The notes under the pieces were generated by a model, which saw only the letters and a list, made by a program, of their open reading frames with translations, was not told where the DNA came from and did no database searches. A program made the position numbers and the translations under genes. A stretch of DNA of 64,000 nucleotides from Capra hircus (lineage: Eukaryota; Chordata; Mammalia; Artiodactyla; Bovidae), in NCBI RefSeq assembly GCF_001704415.2, contig NC_030811.1:5614501-5678500 (forward strand), written 5' to 3'. Of the stretch, positions 10,867 to 21,560 are shown piece after piece (position 1 is the stretch's first letter; each line of letters starts with the position of its first letter).

Positions 10867-13375
10867 GGGGCTCCATTCCTGTGCCCAGTGGGGTCAAGGC
10901 TGAGGCCTGAGGAGGCAGGAGGCCCAGAAAGGGGACTAGGAGTGGGCAGACACCAAGGAGCCAGGATCATGGGCAGCAAGGGCCCTGAACTGTGGGCACA
11001 CAGGGACACAGGCCCCCTTGGCTGCCACCCATGCCCGGGACACTGGGCCCTTCCAGATGCTGTGTGAGCTGTTTGTTCTCCGGCTGGTATGTTTCCAATT
11101 GTGTCTCTTTACTGATTGGATCCTGTGATGAGAACAATAAAAACCCGATACCGCTTCTCTTACTCTGGAAGACAGGGACCAAAAAGACGTGGGGCAGGCT
11201 TTTCATTCGAAAGGCGACCTCAGCAAGCAGGGAGGGAGGGGGGCAGGGGGCAGAGAAAGGAGGGGCTCACAAGAGCATCACCGTGGTCTCCAGGTGGGCT
11301 TGGAAGATGACCCCGGGGGTGTCACCCCCCATGCTTCAGGGCTGGGCTCAGCTGTGGACTGAGCTGCGCTGGTGGCTTCAGGGGCCCTGTCTGCCTGGGA
11401 GACTGTCCACGACAGCTGCCCTGGAGTCAGAGGTGGCCCAGCGGGGGGACGCCTGCGTCCACACACCCCGCTCACCAGGAGAGGCAGCCTGGGGGCCCTC
11501 CTCGTCCTCTTCAGCCAGTCTCTGTCCCCCTTCTGTCACTGCTGCCCCCTCTGGACCGGGTTCCTGGATCTTTCTTACCAGCGCACATTTTCTAGAGCCA
11601 GACCCAGCTTTGCTTTAAGAACAGACACTGAATACTTGACTTGAGCATGTCAGGTCTGTTCTGAGTTATCTGTTTTAGGAAAATTGCTTTCCACAAATTG
11701 CAGAAAGAACCCAGTTTGTATCACACACACATAGTGCGGGCTCACTCTGAAGGCCCACAGCATCCATCAGGTAGAACCTCCCGCTTTGGGTCTCGGGGCC
11801 TGTTAGCAGCAGAAAGCCTACGCTGCCCACTTGAACAGCAGCAACGCTTATCTCGGGACAGGAAGGCCTGGGTGCGGCCGTGTTCTTTCTGTGTCCCCTT
11901 GGTTGGCGGCTACCTTTCCTGGAGGTCACCGGTGCTGCCAGCAGCTATGTCGCTGACCTGGGAGGAGGGAAAGGAGAAAAAGGGGGAACCCCCCCCCCCC
12001 GACCTGGGCATGAGGCCCAGCCTCAGCCACCCTCACCCTGGACCAGGAGGAGTTGCCAGGCCCTTCCCAACTCCCAGTCGGTCAGCCAAGCCAGCCATCC
12101 TGGGTGGGTGCTCTGGAGCCCAGAGAGTCAGCAGAAGGGTCAGGGGGGTAGGCAGTGGTTCCTACGTGGCCCTCAGGCAGAGCAAGTCCAGCCAGCCAGG
12201 AGCACTCTGAGCCATGGCCCAGGCTGATGCTGTGACCCCCTCCTGGAAGTCATCCCAAGTATGCCAGCTGTGTCACAGGCGAGGTGGAGGGGCCCCAGGA
12301 GGCCCGTGAAGCCACCCCCGCCGCTTCTGGGTGGAGACAACATGGAGCCCCAGGGCCCCGGAGGGTCTGGTCTCCAGGACACGGGTAATGGCGCGGACAG
12401 CAGGCGGAAACCGGCAGGGAAACGGGGGCCTTGACATAGTCGAGGAGCAGATGGAATTTAGCATGCCAGGGAGGCCTCGGGTGACCTTCTGGGAAGGATA
12501 AATTGAGGGAGCGGGAGCCGGCCAAGAGCCGGGGGCGGTTCATAGGACTGACCTGGGGGCAAGGGGCGGGGACATGGGGTAGCAAGAGCCCCAGAGGGCT
12601 GCCTGGTTCCAAGGAGGCTCGGAGCAGAGGGACAGGCGCTGCCGCGTCGAGTCCCACGTCCCATCCTGCAGGATCAGACCTCCCTCTGCACCTGTTGTGG
12701 CCCTGGAGCAGCTGGCGGGAGCTGCAAGGGCTCGGCCTCTGTGTGGAGTGGGGTCCATGGTCCCTGGCAGGAGGCTTGAGCCCCGCATCCTCCTGCCCGT
12801 GGTGACAGCATGTAGGGGAAGCTGGGCCCTGGCTGAGCCCGCAGATGGGATGCGGAGCCCTCTCCGGGCTGGGGAACTCTGCTGTCTGGCACTGACTCCT
12901 CTCTCGAAGACACCCGTGGGCAGGGGCGATGTTCTGGGCGTCTCTGTACTCCCCGTTTCCCAAGTTCAGGGCCTTCTGCTTAATAGGCCATGGGGACTAG
13001 TCATCGAGGGGAGGGACCCACGATGTCCCTGTGCCCGGAGACAGCAGGAGTCCCCTGTGGATGAGAAACCCCTTGGTCACCCGGTGGGCTGGGAGCTCAG
13101 AAGGCGGAGGGGAACAGGGCAGCCCTTTCAGACTCTAGCAGCTGATGCAGAAAAGAGACAGGATGGGAATTCTTAAACAGAGGGGTTGGGGGAGGGGGTG
13201 CAGGCCTGTGCTCGCCTCGGTGGGCGAGAACTGGAGAATCCCACTGGGACATCAGCTTTGGACTCCGTGTGAGGGGGTCCCATTGGGCCTGGCATCAGTT
13301 GGCCTTCCTACCAGCCGGCTAGAAATGAGATCTCCCTGGTTGAAATGGACCCCAGAATGTATTAAAGGGTATTGA
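10867..13375. other. Unique GC-rich intronic sequence
   Basis: About 2.5 kb without a recognised interspersed repeat. A C12 homopolymer lies near 11989-12000. Long open frames on the minus strand (for example 12250-12963) have low-complexity, Pro/Ser/Gly-rich products typical of GC-rich noncoding DNA. Confidence 0.35.
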
Positions 13376-13499
13376 GGGACTCCTCTGGCAGTCCAGAGAT
13401 TAAGACGCCACACTTTCAACACGGGGAGGGGGAGTGCATATTTGATCTCTGGCCAGGGAACTAAGATTCCACATGCCACGAGGCTAAAAATAAAATAAG
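13376..13499 (+). mobile_element. CHR-type SINE, short form
   Basis: GGGACTCCTCTGGCAGTCCA is the head and GATCTCTGGCCAGGGAACTA the box B region. The tail is GCTAAAAATAAAATAAGG. Confidence 0.8.
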
Positions 13500-13730
13500 G
13501 TATTGAGTAGTTCACAGAATCCCCAGCATGCAAAGAACAAGGCTAGATCTTCCCAAGAAGTGCCCAGAGTCCGGAGCGGGGACACTGGACTCCCACACAG
13601 ACCTGAACACAGTGGTGTGCCAGGCCCTGGGCACACCACTGGTGAGGACTGAATTGTGTCCTTCCCCACTCCCCCCTCCAAGTTCATGTGTTAAAGCCCT
13701 AACCTTTAATGGAGCGATATTTGAAGACAG

Positions 13731-13931
13731 GGCTTCCCAGGTGGCTCAGTGGTAAAGAATCTGCCTGCTAATGCAGGAGATGGGGTTCAGTCCCTGGGTC
13801 GGTAAGATCTCCTGGAGAAGGAAATGGCAACCCACTGCAGTCTTCTTGCCTGGAAAATCCCATGGACAGAGGAGCCTGGTGGGCTACAGTCCATGGGGTT
13901 ACAAAGCATCAGACACGACTTAATGTCTCTT
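13731..13931 (+). mobile_element. Bov-tA SINE, left arm of an inverted pair
   Basis: It is full length: GGGCTTCCCAGGTGGCTCAG head through GTTACAAAGCATCAGACACG. It lies within the MLT1 LTR and its 3' end directly abuts the next, oppositely oriented SINE. Confidence 0.93.
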
Positions 13932-14133
13932 GAAGTCACTCAGTTGTGTCCAATTCTGTGTGATCCCATGGACTGTAGCCCACCAGGCTCCTCTGTCCTT
14001 GGGATTTTCCAGGCAAGAATACTGGAGTGGGTTGCCATTTCCTTCTCCAGGAGATCTTCCTGACCCAGGGATTAAACCCAGGTCTCCCACATCGTAGGCA
14101 GACGCTTTACCGTCTGAGCCACCAGGGAAGTCT
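13932..14133 (-). mobile_element. Bov-tA SINE, right arm of an inverted pair
   Basis: It runs from GAAGTCACTCAGTTGTGTCC to CCGTCTGAGCCACCAGGGAA, full length. With the preceding copy it forms a near-perfect long inverted repeat with almost no spacer. Confidence 0.93.
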
Positions 14134-14393
14134 AAATGACAACGAAATTTGCAGATAAGGCCCTTAGGAGATAATGAAGGTTAGATGAGGCCATAGCATG
14201 AGAACCTAATCCCATAGGGTTGGTGGCCTTATAACTAGAGGAAGAGAGAGAGATTTCTCTCACCAGAACTTGACTGTGTTGGTACCTGATCTTGGACTCT
14301 CCAGTCTCAAGAACTGTGGGAAAATAAAGTTCTGGTGTTTCATCCACGCAGTCCGGGGTGTTGTGTGAGGGCAGCCTGCTCAGACTAAGTCAG

Positions 14394-15471
14394 CCCCCGG
14401 CGTCACTGGAAGCCAGGGGATCCTGCTCTGCAGCTAGCTCTGTGCAACTGAGCCTGGCCCGGAATGTCCATCCATCATTCTGGGTCCACTGGGGGCTGGA
14501 AAGGTGAGTCTTGAGCCCCTTCCATCCATCCTAGAGACCAAGCACAGGGAAGATGTAGCAGATACTGGGTGGGCAAAAGAACTGACAAGCACCCTCCCAG
14601 CATCAGGGCAGAGTTTGAGCGAGGTCCCCAACAAGGCTGAGACCCAAGGTTGCCCAGAGACATGGTCTCAGGATGGGTGATTGGCTTTGTAGGCTATAAA
14701 ACCTCACTGTCTTCCAGCACACCAAGAACAGATCTATTTCTTGATTCATAGAAACTAGCAAGAGCTAAGGTTTTCTCATCTGCGAGGCACAGATAACAGG
14801 TACATATGTGGACCAGCGTGTGTACATCAGCGCTCTACCAGCTGGGCAGCAGGGGGACCCAGTCCCTTAGCTGCAGAGGAATTGCAAGAATGATACAAAA
14901 CAGGACTGGAGCCCCACCACCCTCCCTACAGACCGTGGGTGAAAGAGCGTTTGTGCCCTTGCATGAACATTTTCCCTCCATTCTCTTCTGTTGGAGTTTC
15001 TCCAAAAAAGCTTCTTCTTACTGAATTAGAGGAAGGTATTATTTCTGTCTCCCTGCAGGTGATTCAGGTCACTTTGAGTGGAGTTATGGGTGCTCCCAAA
15101 TTCTTAAGCCATATAATCACAGTCTCTTGGTGAGCGCCCATCGGTGGTTGATTACACCTTCTCTTTATGTTTTTCAAAACTTGACTTTATAAGGGCAACG
15201 TCGTTCCTGCTCCTGTTTCCCCAGATTCTTATGGGGCAAGTCACTGCTGCTCTAGCTTACTGCCAACACTTATTTCTAGAAAAGGTTACAGTTGCTGAAG
15301 GCGTAGCTACTGTCCTTCCTGCTACCCACCCCCGGGTCACTATATGCCCTTACCTGCCCTATAGATGCTCACATCTTTGAATCAGTTGTTTGCCTCAGGT
15401 CTACATGTTTTCTGATAGTGTTTAGAAACTTTTCCTTAGGGAAATTAAGACCACTGGCTGATAGAATCTTA
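14394..15471. other. Unique intronic sequence
   Basis: About 1.1 kb of balanced base composition, with no repeat family or exon recognised. It is a reasonable place to look for conserved noncoding sequence. Confidence 0.35.
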
Positions 15472-15754
15472 GGGCTTCTCTGGTAGCTCAGCTGGTAAAG
15501 AATCTGCCTGCAATGCAGGAGACCCTGGTTCACTTCTTAGGTCAGAAAAATACCCTGGAGAAGGGATAGACTACCCACTCCAGTATTCTTGGGTTTCCCT
15601 GGTGGCTCAGCTGGTAAAGAATCTGCCTGCAATGCAGGATACCCGGGTTCGATCCCTGGGTTGGGAAGATCCCCTGGAGAAGGCAAAGGCTACCCACTCC
15701 AGGATTCTGGCCTGTATTTTCCATGGGGTCTCAGAGAGCCAGGCATGACTGAGC
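15472..15754 (+). mobile_element. Dimeric Bov-tA SINE (119-bp truncated monomer plus longer monomer)
   Basis: The first monomer (15472-15590) is cut at CACTCCAGTATTCTT and is followed directly by a second head, GGGTTTCCCTGGTGGCTCAG, at 15591. The second monomer lacks part of its centre (GGCCTGTATTTTCCATGGGG) and ends at GCATGACTGAGC. Confidence 0.93.
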
Positions 15755-15784
15755 TTATTAATCCCTAAACAAATAAAATAAGTA

Positions 15785-15983
15785 AATGTTAGTCCCTCAG
15801 TCGTGTATGACTCTTTGAGACCCCATGGACTGTATCCTGCCAGGCACCTCTGTCCATGGAATTCTCCAGGCAAGAATACTCAAGTGGGCTGCCATTTCCT
15901 TCTCCAGGGGATCTTCCTGACCCTGGGAAGGAACCTCCGTCTCCTGCACTGCAGGCGGATTCTCTACCATCTGAGACCCCTGC
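15785..15983 (-). mobile_element. Bov-tA SINE, inverted relative to the preceding dimer
   Basis: It runs from GTTAGTCCCTCAGTCGTGTA to GATTCTCTACCATCTGAGAC. About 30 AT-rich bases separate it from the + strand dimer. Confidence 0.9.
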
Positions 15984-16654
15984 CTTGCAAAATGAATTTC
16001 TGTGGAGCCACATTGCAGGCTTGGGTATGTCTAAGCTCCAGTGTCCACGTAGCCCCTACTGGGAGCCGGGTCCCCCGCCTGCCTTTGTAACCGGTATGTG
16101 CAGGTCTGGGCTGTGTTCAGGTTGTGCTTGGTGGGCTCTGATGTTTTGACCCCTGAACTGGTGAGACCAGGGTTGGTGAGTTCAGTCACCATCTGACAAG
16201 GGAGGCTTGCTCTCACCAGCCCCTGCTTCTCTAATGAACGCCCTGGGTCACAAATGGGGCTGGAATGACTGGGCGTTCTTACCAGACCAAGGTCTCTATC
16301 CGTTGCCTTGGCAAACATACTCAATGTGTCCAACAGTAAACATTTCCACTTGTATTCCCCTTTGATCTCTGAGTGAAAGGACAAGAGAACCTTGGGTTTG
16401 GTGCCACATCTGACCACTGGGGGTTAACATCAACCTGCTTGGGTACTGTTTGTCTCTCTGTTGGTCAGTGGCCCTAAACAGAATCATATGGCTCTATGTT
16501 CGTACCAAGAGGTGGCTGGGTTCAGATGAAGCCTGTCTCTTGGAAGCCCTTACAAAATCTCTCCTGGAAGCCCTTATAAAATCTCCAGCTTGGTCTCCAT
16601 TTTTCTTGGGGCTTCGAAACCAGACAGAAGTGAAGGGTGTTAATGATAGCATTA

Positions 16655-16845
16655 CATGTTTAATGAGCATTTACTGTGTGTCAGGCACTTTTCTTACACT
16701 GTTTTATTTATTCCTCACAACACCACCGTCTTATCTATGTTCAGAGGGAGACATGAGCTGAGAAATGAGAGGCTTGTTCAAGTTACCCAGCTGGTGAATG
16801 GCAGAGCAAGGACCAAGGCCAGGGTTTTCTCCCCACACTTGATAA
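16655..16845 (-). repeat. MIR (antisense)
   Basis: TTACTGTGTGTCAGGCACTT, TTATTTATTCCTCACAACAC and AAGTTACCCAGCTGGTGAAT follow the antisense MIR order with moderate divergence. Confidence 0.75.
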
Positions 16846-16965
16846 ACCCTTCCCTGTCGACAAACATCCTCTAGAGGATGGATGGGGAAACTGCAGATTC
16901 TCGGATTTGACCCCCTTCAGTGGTGATATACTTGGTCTGGAGTAGGGTCTGGGAGTTTGCCGCCT

Positions 16966-17290
16966 TTAAATTTTTTATTTATTTATTTTTAGCCGAGCTG
17001 GGTCTTGGTTGCAGCATGGGCTTTCCTCTGGTTGTGGCGAGCGAAGGCTGCTGTCTAGCTTCGGTGCACAGGCTCGCCATTGCGAGGGCTTCTCTTTTGG
17101 GGAGCACAGGCTTTAGCACACACAGGCTTCAGTAGTTGCGGCTTCCGGGCTCTAGAGCACAGGCTTGGTACTGGTGAGGCACTGGCTTAGTTGCTCCGAG
17201 GCATGTGGGATCTTCCCGGATCAGAGATTGGACCCGTAGCTCCTGCCTTGGCAGGCAGATTCTTTACCGCTGAGCCACCAGAGAGGCCCG
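16966..17290 (-). mobile_element. CHR-type SINE, long form
   Basis: The A-rich tail lies at the left as TTTTTATTTATTTATTTTTA. The body includes GCTGGGTCTTGGTTGCAGCA, and the tRNA head lies at the right (TTACCGCTGAGCCACCAGAG). It is near full length. Confidence 0.88.
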
Positions 17291-18234
17291 GGGGTTTGCA
17301 TTTTTTGACAAGACTTCTAAGTGATTCCAATGTGGGCGTGAGTGTGACGGCACTCGTGTACCATCCTCATGAGTTGACAGTTGCGGATAGTGGCTGATGG
17401 GAAAATGGAACATCAGGACTCATGTGTTTAAATTCTTCCACACCAAAAGGTAAAGAAACAGTACTTCAGTACATACATGCAGGAGACAGGCACTGTGGAC
17501 TTTTAAAAAAAGACCTGCTGATTCACAGCCTGGCTTGCAAGCCAGGGGTGTGTCCTGGAGACCAGCATTAAAGGCTCCAGGCTGCCTCGGTGGAGGGATC
17601 AGGGCAAAAGACAGCAAAGTCCACAGTTCCCTCCACTCCCAGGAGAGGGTTAGGGCCTGTAGATTTGCCAGCCAGCCTGTCTGGTTTCTGAACTGTCGGG
17701 TTCAGAACTCTTTCTCCACTGACCACCCTCCCCACTCCCCCACGCTCCCCACCCCCCGCCCCAGCCCTCTTGAGACTTTGGCATTTGAGTCTTCAACAGG
17801 TTCTATTATCCCGCCTTGATTTAATTATCCAGCCACAGAAAGAAGAAACTGGAAAGCTCTTCAGCTCCACAGGAAGTTCCCCCCAGCAGAGTGAAGAGTG
17901 TTTGCAGAGGACGCACCCAGAGTCAAGCCGCCTGCACCCCTCCTCCAAGGCGTGAACGCAGGAAGGCCCCATGAATACAACTTGCTTCGGTTGCTGGGAA
18001 TCCGCTGAAAATACCCTGTACGCGAATGAGTGATGGGACATGTAAATGCAGGCGGAACGAATTTGCAGGGCTAGAGCGTTTTTCTCCTCTGAATCATCAA
18101 ACTGTACGGAAATTGCCGCAGAAGATGAAAGATTGAGGAGGAGAACGTTGTTGCATCTGCCATTGGCAGTCGGACCCCAGCTAAGCGTGTGGTTGACTCT
18201 AGTTTTAAACAGTCACTGTAAAGCCCGTTTCTAA
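17291..18234. other. Unique intronic sequence
   Basis: About 0.9 kb without a recognised repeat. Bases 17990-18150 are balanced, non-repetitive sequence (ACATGTAAATGCAGG and neighbours) and could be conserved noncoding DNA. Confidence 0.35.
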
Positions 18235-18452
18235 GGCTTCCCAGATGGCACTGGTGGTAAAGAACCTGCCTGCCAATTCAGGAGACACAGAAGATGTGGA
18301 ATCGATCCCTGGGTGGAGAAGATCCCCTGGAGAGGGAAATGGCAACCCACTCCAGTATCCTTGCCTAGAGAATCCCCTTAGACAGAGGAGCCTGGTAGGC
18401 TACAGTCCATGGGGTCGCAAAGAGGCAGACACGACTGAGCAACTCCACACAC
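18235..18452 (+). mobile_element. Bov-tA SINE
   Basis: AAGGCTTCCCAGATGGCACT is the head. The standard body follows to GGCAGACACGACTGAGCAAC, with a small indel at CCCCTTAGACAGAGG. Confidence 0.92.
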
Positions 18453-19004
18453 ACATGAGCCCCTTTTGGGGATAGGAGCCTGATTTTCCCCAGGGCTCCC
18501 TCCTACAGCCGGCAGCCCTAGGAACCATCTCCAGTCAGGCCAGCAGCTGTGGATGAAGCTGGGTCCCAGGTAGCTGGTCCCACCCTGGTCTTCCTAGCTG
18601 CCCGTCACCTGAGAGACAGCCGAGCCCCTGGGTGAGGCTGAACGTCACCCTGGGGTGCAGCATCAGGAAGCCTCAAGGCTGCTGCCAGCCCTGGGTCCCT
18701 CGGGGAAAGTGGGGATCCTGGGGGCAGGGGGCACCAGACCCAGCCAGTGGCTCTCACTCCACCAACACGTGGCCTGCGTTCCAAGTTCAGAGTCACCACC
18801 TGGGTGAGGCAAGGAAGAGTCCTCAGATGGGAAGATTTCTAGAATGCAGAGAATCCACAGACAGGCCAGCTGCTCTCATGAAAATTGTGTTTGATGTTTT
18901 CATCTCCTCTCAGGCACCTCCACAAGTAGTTTTCGATTTCTGTTTCAACATTTCTTGTGATGGGTTGTTTGTTCATTTAACAAAGATTTATTAACTGTCT
19001 GCAG
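18453..19004. other. Unique intronic sequence
   Basis: No repeat, exon or RNA gene recognised. Confidence 0.35.
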
Positions 19005-19125
19005 TTATTTACCCTCCCTGTGCCTCAGTTTCCTCATCTATAAAACAGGTATAACTAGCTCATCAGTTTTGGGGATTCAATGAATTGCTTTAAAGTATTT
19101 AAGGTTGCTCCATCGACTATCAATG
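19005..19125 (+). repeat. MIR (sense)
   Basis: CCTCCCTGTGCCTCAGTTTC and CTCATCTATAAAACAGGTAT are the classical MIR core, followed by GGATTCAATGAATTG. Confidence 0.8.
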
Positions 19126-19195
19126 CAGATATCTTCTGGAGTGCATATGCTAACATGCTCAATAATTACTAACTGGGAAACGTTTTACATATCTG

Positions 19196-19333
19196 TATTT
19201 ATTATTTATTTATTTGACTGCATCAGGGCTTAGTTGTGGCATGCAGGAGCTAGCTCCTTGACCAGGGATTGAACCCTGGCCTCCTGCACTGGGAGCAAAG
19301 AGTGTTAGCCACTGCACCACCAGGGAAATCCCA
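19196..19333 (-). mobile_element. CHR-type SINE, short form
   Basis: It begins TATTTATTATTTATTTATTT and GGGCTTAGTTGTGGCATGCA, then CCAGGGATTGAACCCTGGCC, with the head at CACTGCACCACCAGGGAAAT. Confidence 0.87.
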
Positions 19334-19474
19334 CTAAGTAGGAAATGGGTGTTAAAATGCCATTATTATTTTTATCCTCTGGTTGGGTTCATCCTTCTAG
19401 CCTCATGACTGCTCTTTGGGGCTCCAAGGTAAGCACTCTTCCTCCCGAAAGCTCCTCTGAAATAGAAAGTCCCC

Positions 19475-19497
19475 CCCCACACACACACACACACATT
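19475..19497. repeat. C run and (CA)n microsatellite
   Basis: CCCCCCCCACACACACACAC, a short mixed run. Confidence 0.85.
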
Positions 19498-19831
19498 CAT
19501 TGTCACTTGTCCGGGTCTCCAGGGCCCAGAACTGAGTGTCTCTTGCCTACTGGGCTCAGCTCAGAGCAGAGGAGTGCTGTTTGCAGATCTCCTGCGGGGC
19601 CCTGGGATGAATCGGTGCCCAAGACTCTGATGGCTGCCCTGGTGGCTCACAGGGAACTTGAGCACCTGGCATCACCGAGAAGGTCCCAGAGATGCGGTTC
19701 TGAGCCGTCGCTCTTCCGCACTTGTCCAGTCACTTTTTCATGCTCAGTTTCCTGGTAGAGTTTCCCACGGTATTCAGACATTTTACCTCTCTTCTGCTCA
19801 CCGCCAGCGTTTCCTGGATAATTCTGATGGT

Positions 19832-20165
19832 GTTGTTCAGTCACTTAGTCATTGAGTCGTGTCTGAATCCTTTTGTGACCCCGTGGACTGTATGTAGCCT
19901 GCCAGGCTCCTCTGTCCATGAAATTTCCTAGGCAAGAATACTGGTGCGTGCATGCTAAGTCGCTTCAGTTGTGTCAGACTCCACGATCTTATGGATCATG
20001 ACCTGCCAGGCTTCTCTGTCCACGGGATTCTCTAGGCATGAATACTGGAGTGGGTTGCCATGCTCTCCTCCAGGGAATCTTCCTGACCCGGGGATCAAAC
20101 TTGTGTCTCTAACGTCTCCTGCATTGGCAGGCTGTTTCTTTACCACTGAGCCACCAGGAAAGCCC
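19832..20165 (-). mobile_element. Truncated BovA followed by full Bov-tA SINE
   Basis: A partial BovA (TTGTTCAGTCACTTAGTCAT to AGGCAAGAATACTGG, about 19832-19944) is followed by a second copy from GCTAAGTCGCTTCAGTTGTG to TTTACCACTGAGCCACCAGG. Both have the same orientation. The second has an insertion duplicating CTAACGTCTCCTGC-type bases. Confidence 0.88.
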
Positions 20166-20654
20166 AATCTTGGTGTAAAGAGAGGGAAATGCATCCAGTG
20201 GGAAGAGGGTCTTCTCACAAACTGTTCAGAGGCAGAAATGTGACCCCTGTGCTCCCATACCTGGCCTGGGTTCCTCTCCTGGCTAACTCAGTACCTTAAA
20301 GTCTGTCATTGCAAGTGCGCTCCCCTGCTGAAAAGAGATGATCACAGATTGAAAACATTTATGCCCCTCAGAAGGTAATTCTATTCTCCAATTTCTGTTT
20401 GCTCAACTCTCCTTAGTGGCAGAAAAGGCTCAGATCGACACAGGAGGACCCAGAAGCTATGAAATGCCTCCCTGAGCAGTTTTGCCAAGGGTGAGCCTGG
20501 CTCCCAGCAGTTAGTAGAACTCTGAGTACATTAATTAGGCCTCACTGAGCCCCGCTAAAAAAAGCAAGAATAAGAACATCCGTCCTACTTTCCCTTCACA
20601 ATATTGAATAGTAGTTGGCTCCATGGAGAGTGGATAGAAAAACAAAACAACTCC
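20166..20654. other. Unique intronic sequence
   Basis: No repeat or exon recognised. Confidence 0.35.
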
Positions 20655-20750
20655 AATTGAGTTTGGAGCCAGGTAGTCCTGGGTCCAGGCCAGCTCTGCC
20701 CAGTGACCTTGAGTAAGCAGCGCCGTCTCTCCCCACTGTGGTTTTTCAAC
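20655..20750 (+). repeat. MIR fragment (sense)
   Basis: GTTTGGAGCCAGGTAGTCCT, CCAGCTCTGCCCAGTGACCT and TGAGTAAGCAG match the 5' half of MIR. Confidence 0.6.
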
Positions 20751-21007
20751 TTTACAACACAGGGAACACCGCGCCCGCGACAGGTGATGGCCAGGGTCCC
20801 TCCCGGGGCGTGTTCACGGTGCCTTGCCAAGGTCGGAGCTCTGCACGTTGCTCCTCCACACCCTTACCCCACCCTTTCAGGGCGTGATGAGAGTTTCCTG
20901 ACTTAGTATGCCCCTGCTGGCTCTTCCCGTGCGCGGGGTCCTGAGCTGCCTGGTGCGGGATGTGGGGGCTTATTAATAGATCTCCAGCAAGGGGGCTGGG
21001 CCTGTGC

Positions 21008-21057
21008 CTGCTGCACTGGGAGCGCAGAGTCTTGGTTGCTGGACCCCCAGGGAAGTC
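21008..21057 (-). mobile_element. CHR-type SINE head fragment
   Basis: CTGCACTGGGAGCGCAGAGT then TGGACCCCCAGGGAAGTCC is the antisense tRNA-derived head only. Confidence 0.7.
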
Positions 21058-21299
21058 CTGGCCTTGTCCAGCCTGGCTCCTGGGCAGGGGCTTGGTCCTC
21101 TGTGTGCCCTGTGTTTCCCAGTGCGGGGCGGGGGCGGGGTGTGCGGAAGCCTCTTCCAGAGCCTGACCCATCCCTTGGGCTCCCGGGGGAAGACTGGCGG
21201 AATAGGGTGGGGCGATGGAGGGATGTGCTTGTTCTGGTCACTTCTTAGCATCCCCTCCACCGGGCAGAGAACAACTGGCCTTGGCGTGTCTACTGCTGC

Positions 21300-21560
21300 C
21301 TGAAGAGGCAGCAGCCCCACCCTCCTTCCACCTCCGCCTCCCTCACCCCCCTCCATCTCCCCGTACCCCTCTGCCTTCCTCACCCCTGCTCTGTTCCCCC
21401 TCACCACCAGCCCCCCCCCCCCCCCGCCGCCTCCTCTGTCCCCCTCCCCCACCCCTGTACCTCTCTCCCTCCCCATCCCCCTCCTCATTCCCCTCCCCCT
21501 CCCCTCCCCCATTTCCTCTCCCCGTCCCCTGCCCCTGCTCCCCTCCCCCTCCTGCAGCCT
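21300..21560. repeat. Polypyrimidine C-rich tract
   Basis: About 260 bases consist almost wholly of C and T (CCCCTCC, CCTCCCC and similar) with a C run of about 15 near 21412-21426. The opposite strand is a long G/A-rich tract with many GGG runs. Confidence 0.92.

Larger units (their letters stand above)
13640..14393 (+). mobile_element. MLT1-type (MaLR) LTR, sense, split by two SINEs
   Basis: The left part GAGGACTGAATTGTGTCCTT...GTTAAAGCCCTAACC ends at about 13730. The right part resumes at about 14134 with GCCTTATAACTAGAGGAAGA and CTGATCTTGGACTCTCCAGT, then AAGAACTGTGGGAAAATAAA. No internal viral gene is present; this is a lone LTR relic. Confidence 0.75.

Noticed and set aside
12250..12963. 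Long minus-strand open frame (237 codons)
   Set aside because: Pro/Ser/Gly/Arg-rich low-information product in GC-rich DNA. Overlapping frames on both strands are equally open, and no domain or splice context is seen.
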